From Thermoplasmata archaeon (GTDB lineage: Archaea; Thermoplasmatota; Thermoplasmata; RBG-16-68-12): a stretch of DNA of 5,409 bases. The stretch is from NCBI GenBank assembly GCA_021788795.1, contig JAJYKG010000159.1:1-5409 (forward strand), written 5' to 3'. Made by a program: the position numbers and the translations under genes. Position 1 is the stretch's first letter, and every line of letters begins with the position of its first letter. This document shows positions 4,611-5,409 of the stretch, one piece after another. The notes under the pieces were generated by a model. It searched no databases. It saw only the letters and a list, made by a program, of their open reading frames with translations, and was not told where the DNA came from.

Positions 4611-5409
4611 ATGAGCGAGGGTCTTTCCACTTCGAGCCGGGTCTACTACCGCTATCGGCGCAGCGTCAAGATGCTCCGGATTTTCGCCGCGATCCTGGGC
4701 CCCGGCATCATCGTGATGGTCGCGGACAACGACGCCGGCGGCATCACGACGTACACAGTAACCGGAGCGAAGTTCCTTTTCAGCTTCATCTGGGTGGAGA
4801 TCCTCCTGGGCCCAGTGGCCTACGTCTGCCAGGAGATGACCGTCCGTCTCGGAGCGATTACCAAGCGCGGCCACGCGGAGGCCATCTTCGACGCGTTCGG
4901 GCCGTTCTGGGGATGGTTCTCTCTTGTGGACCTGACGCTCACGGACCTCCTGACGATTGTCACGGAATTCATCGGGATGACCGCCGCGATGTCAATCTTC
5001 GGTGTGCCGCCGATCCTCACGGAGATCGCCGTCATCCTGCTCATCATGGCGATGGTCATCCAGGGCCGGTACTGGACCTGGGAGAAGATCGTCCTCATCT
5101 TCTGCGTGGTGAACCTCATCTACGTGCCCGCGGCCTTCCTGGTCGCGCCGCCCTGGCCCACGGTCTTCAGCCACGGCGTCATCCCCGGCCTCCCCGGGTT
5201 GAACAACACCGTCTTCCTGTTCTTGATGGCGAACGTTGGCACGACCATCGCGCCCTGGATGATCTTCTTCCAACAGAGCTCGGTCGTGGACAAGGGGCTG
5301 AAGGAGAAGGACATCAAGTGGGCGCGGCTGGACACCGCGATCGGCGCGGTCTTCACGATCCTCTGCGCCGTATTCATGATCATCATCGTGGCCACGGTCA
5401 TCCCGGGAT
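4611..5409 (+). CDS. Nramp-superfamily divalent metal transporter (3' end outside window), Nramp-related Mg2+ transporter-like motifs
   Basis: The 5' part of a multi-span inner-membrane transporter is present: 266 residues, about six or seven helices, running off the window. The first helix carries GPGIIVMVADNDAGG (30-44). The canonical Nramp DPGN becomes D-A-G-G (Asp41 to Gly44), keeping the metal-ligand Asp but losing the Asn. In the sixth-helix motif the canonical A-T-x-M-P-H becomes T-T-I-A-P-W (211-216), losing the Met that favours Mn/Fe, with FFQQ following. Loss of Asn and Met is known from Nramp-related Mg2+ transporters, so a harder ion such as Mg2+ is inferred. Mn2+ remains possible. 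ATG 4611 is chosen because it leaves a basic 20-residue tail (YRYRRSVK) before helix 1 and because G/C-ending codons set in there. ATG 4575, GTG 4593 and ATG 4671 are in the same frame, and none has a good ribosome-binding site. Confidence 0.85.
   Translation, partial: MSEGLSTSSRVYYRYRRSVKMLRIFAAILGPGIIVMVADNDAGGITTYTVTGAKFLFSFIWVEILLGPVAYVCQEMTVRLGAITKRGHAEAIFDAFGPFWGWFSLVDLTLTDLLTIVTEFIGMTAAMSIFGVPPILTEIAVILLIMAMVIQGRYWTWEKIVLIFCVVNLIYVPAAFLVAPPWPTVFSHGVIPGLPGLNNTVFLFLMANVGTTIAPWMIFFQQSSVVDKGLKEKDIKWARLDTAIGAVFTILCAVFMIIIVATVIPG

Overview
This window looks like GC-rich archaeal chromosome, most likely from a Thermoplasmata-type euryarchaeon. That placement is inferred from gene content and promoters; no rRNA or other marker gene is present. 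Three things support it: a geranylgeranyl-reductase-family flavoprotein next to a prenyl diphosphate synthase, a short KH-less beta-CASP ribonuclease of the archaeal CPSF2 kind, and promoters with an archaeal look (A/T-rich TATA boxes such as TTATATAT or CTTATA about 33-55 bases ahead of start codons). All supported genes lie on the + strand. The long antisense frames are GC-driven shadows.

Layout. Bases 1-255 hold the 3' end of an unrecognised protein. After two mutually exclusive small hairpins (256-284) and a strong TATA box (337-344) comes a two-gene unit. It consists of a polyprenyl diphosphate synthase (392-1363) and, 10 bases on, an FAD-dependent reductase of the geranylgeranyl reductase family (1374-2465). 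The synthase has alanine, not a bulky aromatic, at the fifth position before its first Asp-rich motif, which is a long-chain signature. The pair may therefore make and saturate a long isoprenoid chain, such as a quinone tail, rather than (or as well as) the C20 chains of membrane lipids. From 2562 to 3142 a four-helix membrane protein is split between two reading frames, with the switch inside a CG-dinucleotide run at 2909-2923. A separately promoted, almost leaderless beta-CASP metallo-beta-lactamase RNase gene follows (3198-4421).

The 189-base gap at 4422-4610 is the richest non-coding part. It holds a T-rich candidate terminator, a perfect 7+7 inverted repeat, a TATA-like box and a GC-rich hairpin enclosing a GGAGGTG Shine-Dalgarno-like sequence. 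Downstream is the 5' part of an Nramp-superfamily transporter (4611 to the window edge). Its metal-binding motifs differ from canonical Mn/Fe Nramps and resemble the Nramp-related Mg2+ transporter type.

No mobile element, CRISPR array, tRNA or rRNA was seen. Most of the window is ordinary housekeeping sequence. The observations best worth checking are the split membrane gene, the long-chain signature beside the reductase, and the regulatory-looking leader of the variant Nramp gene.
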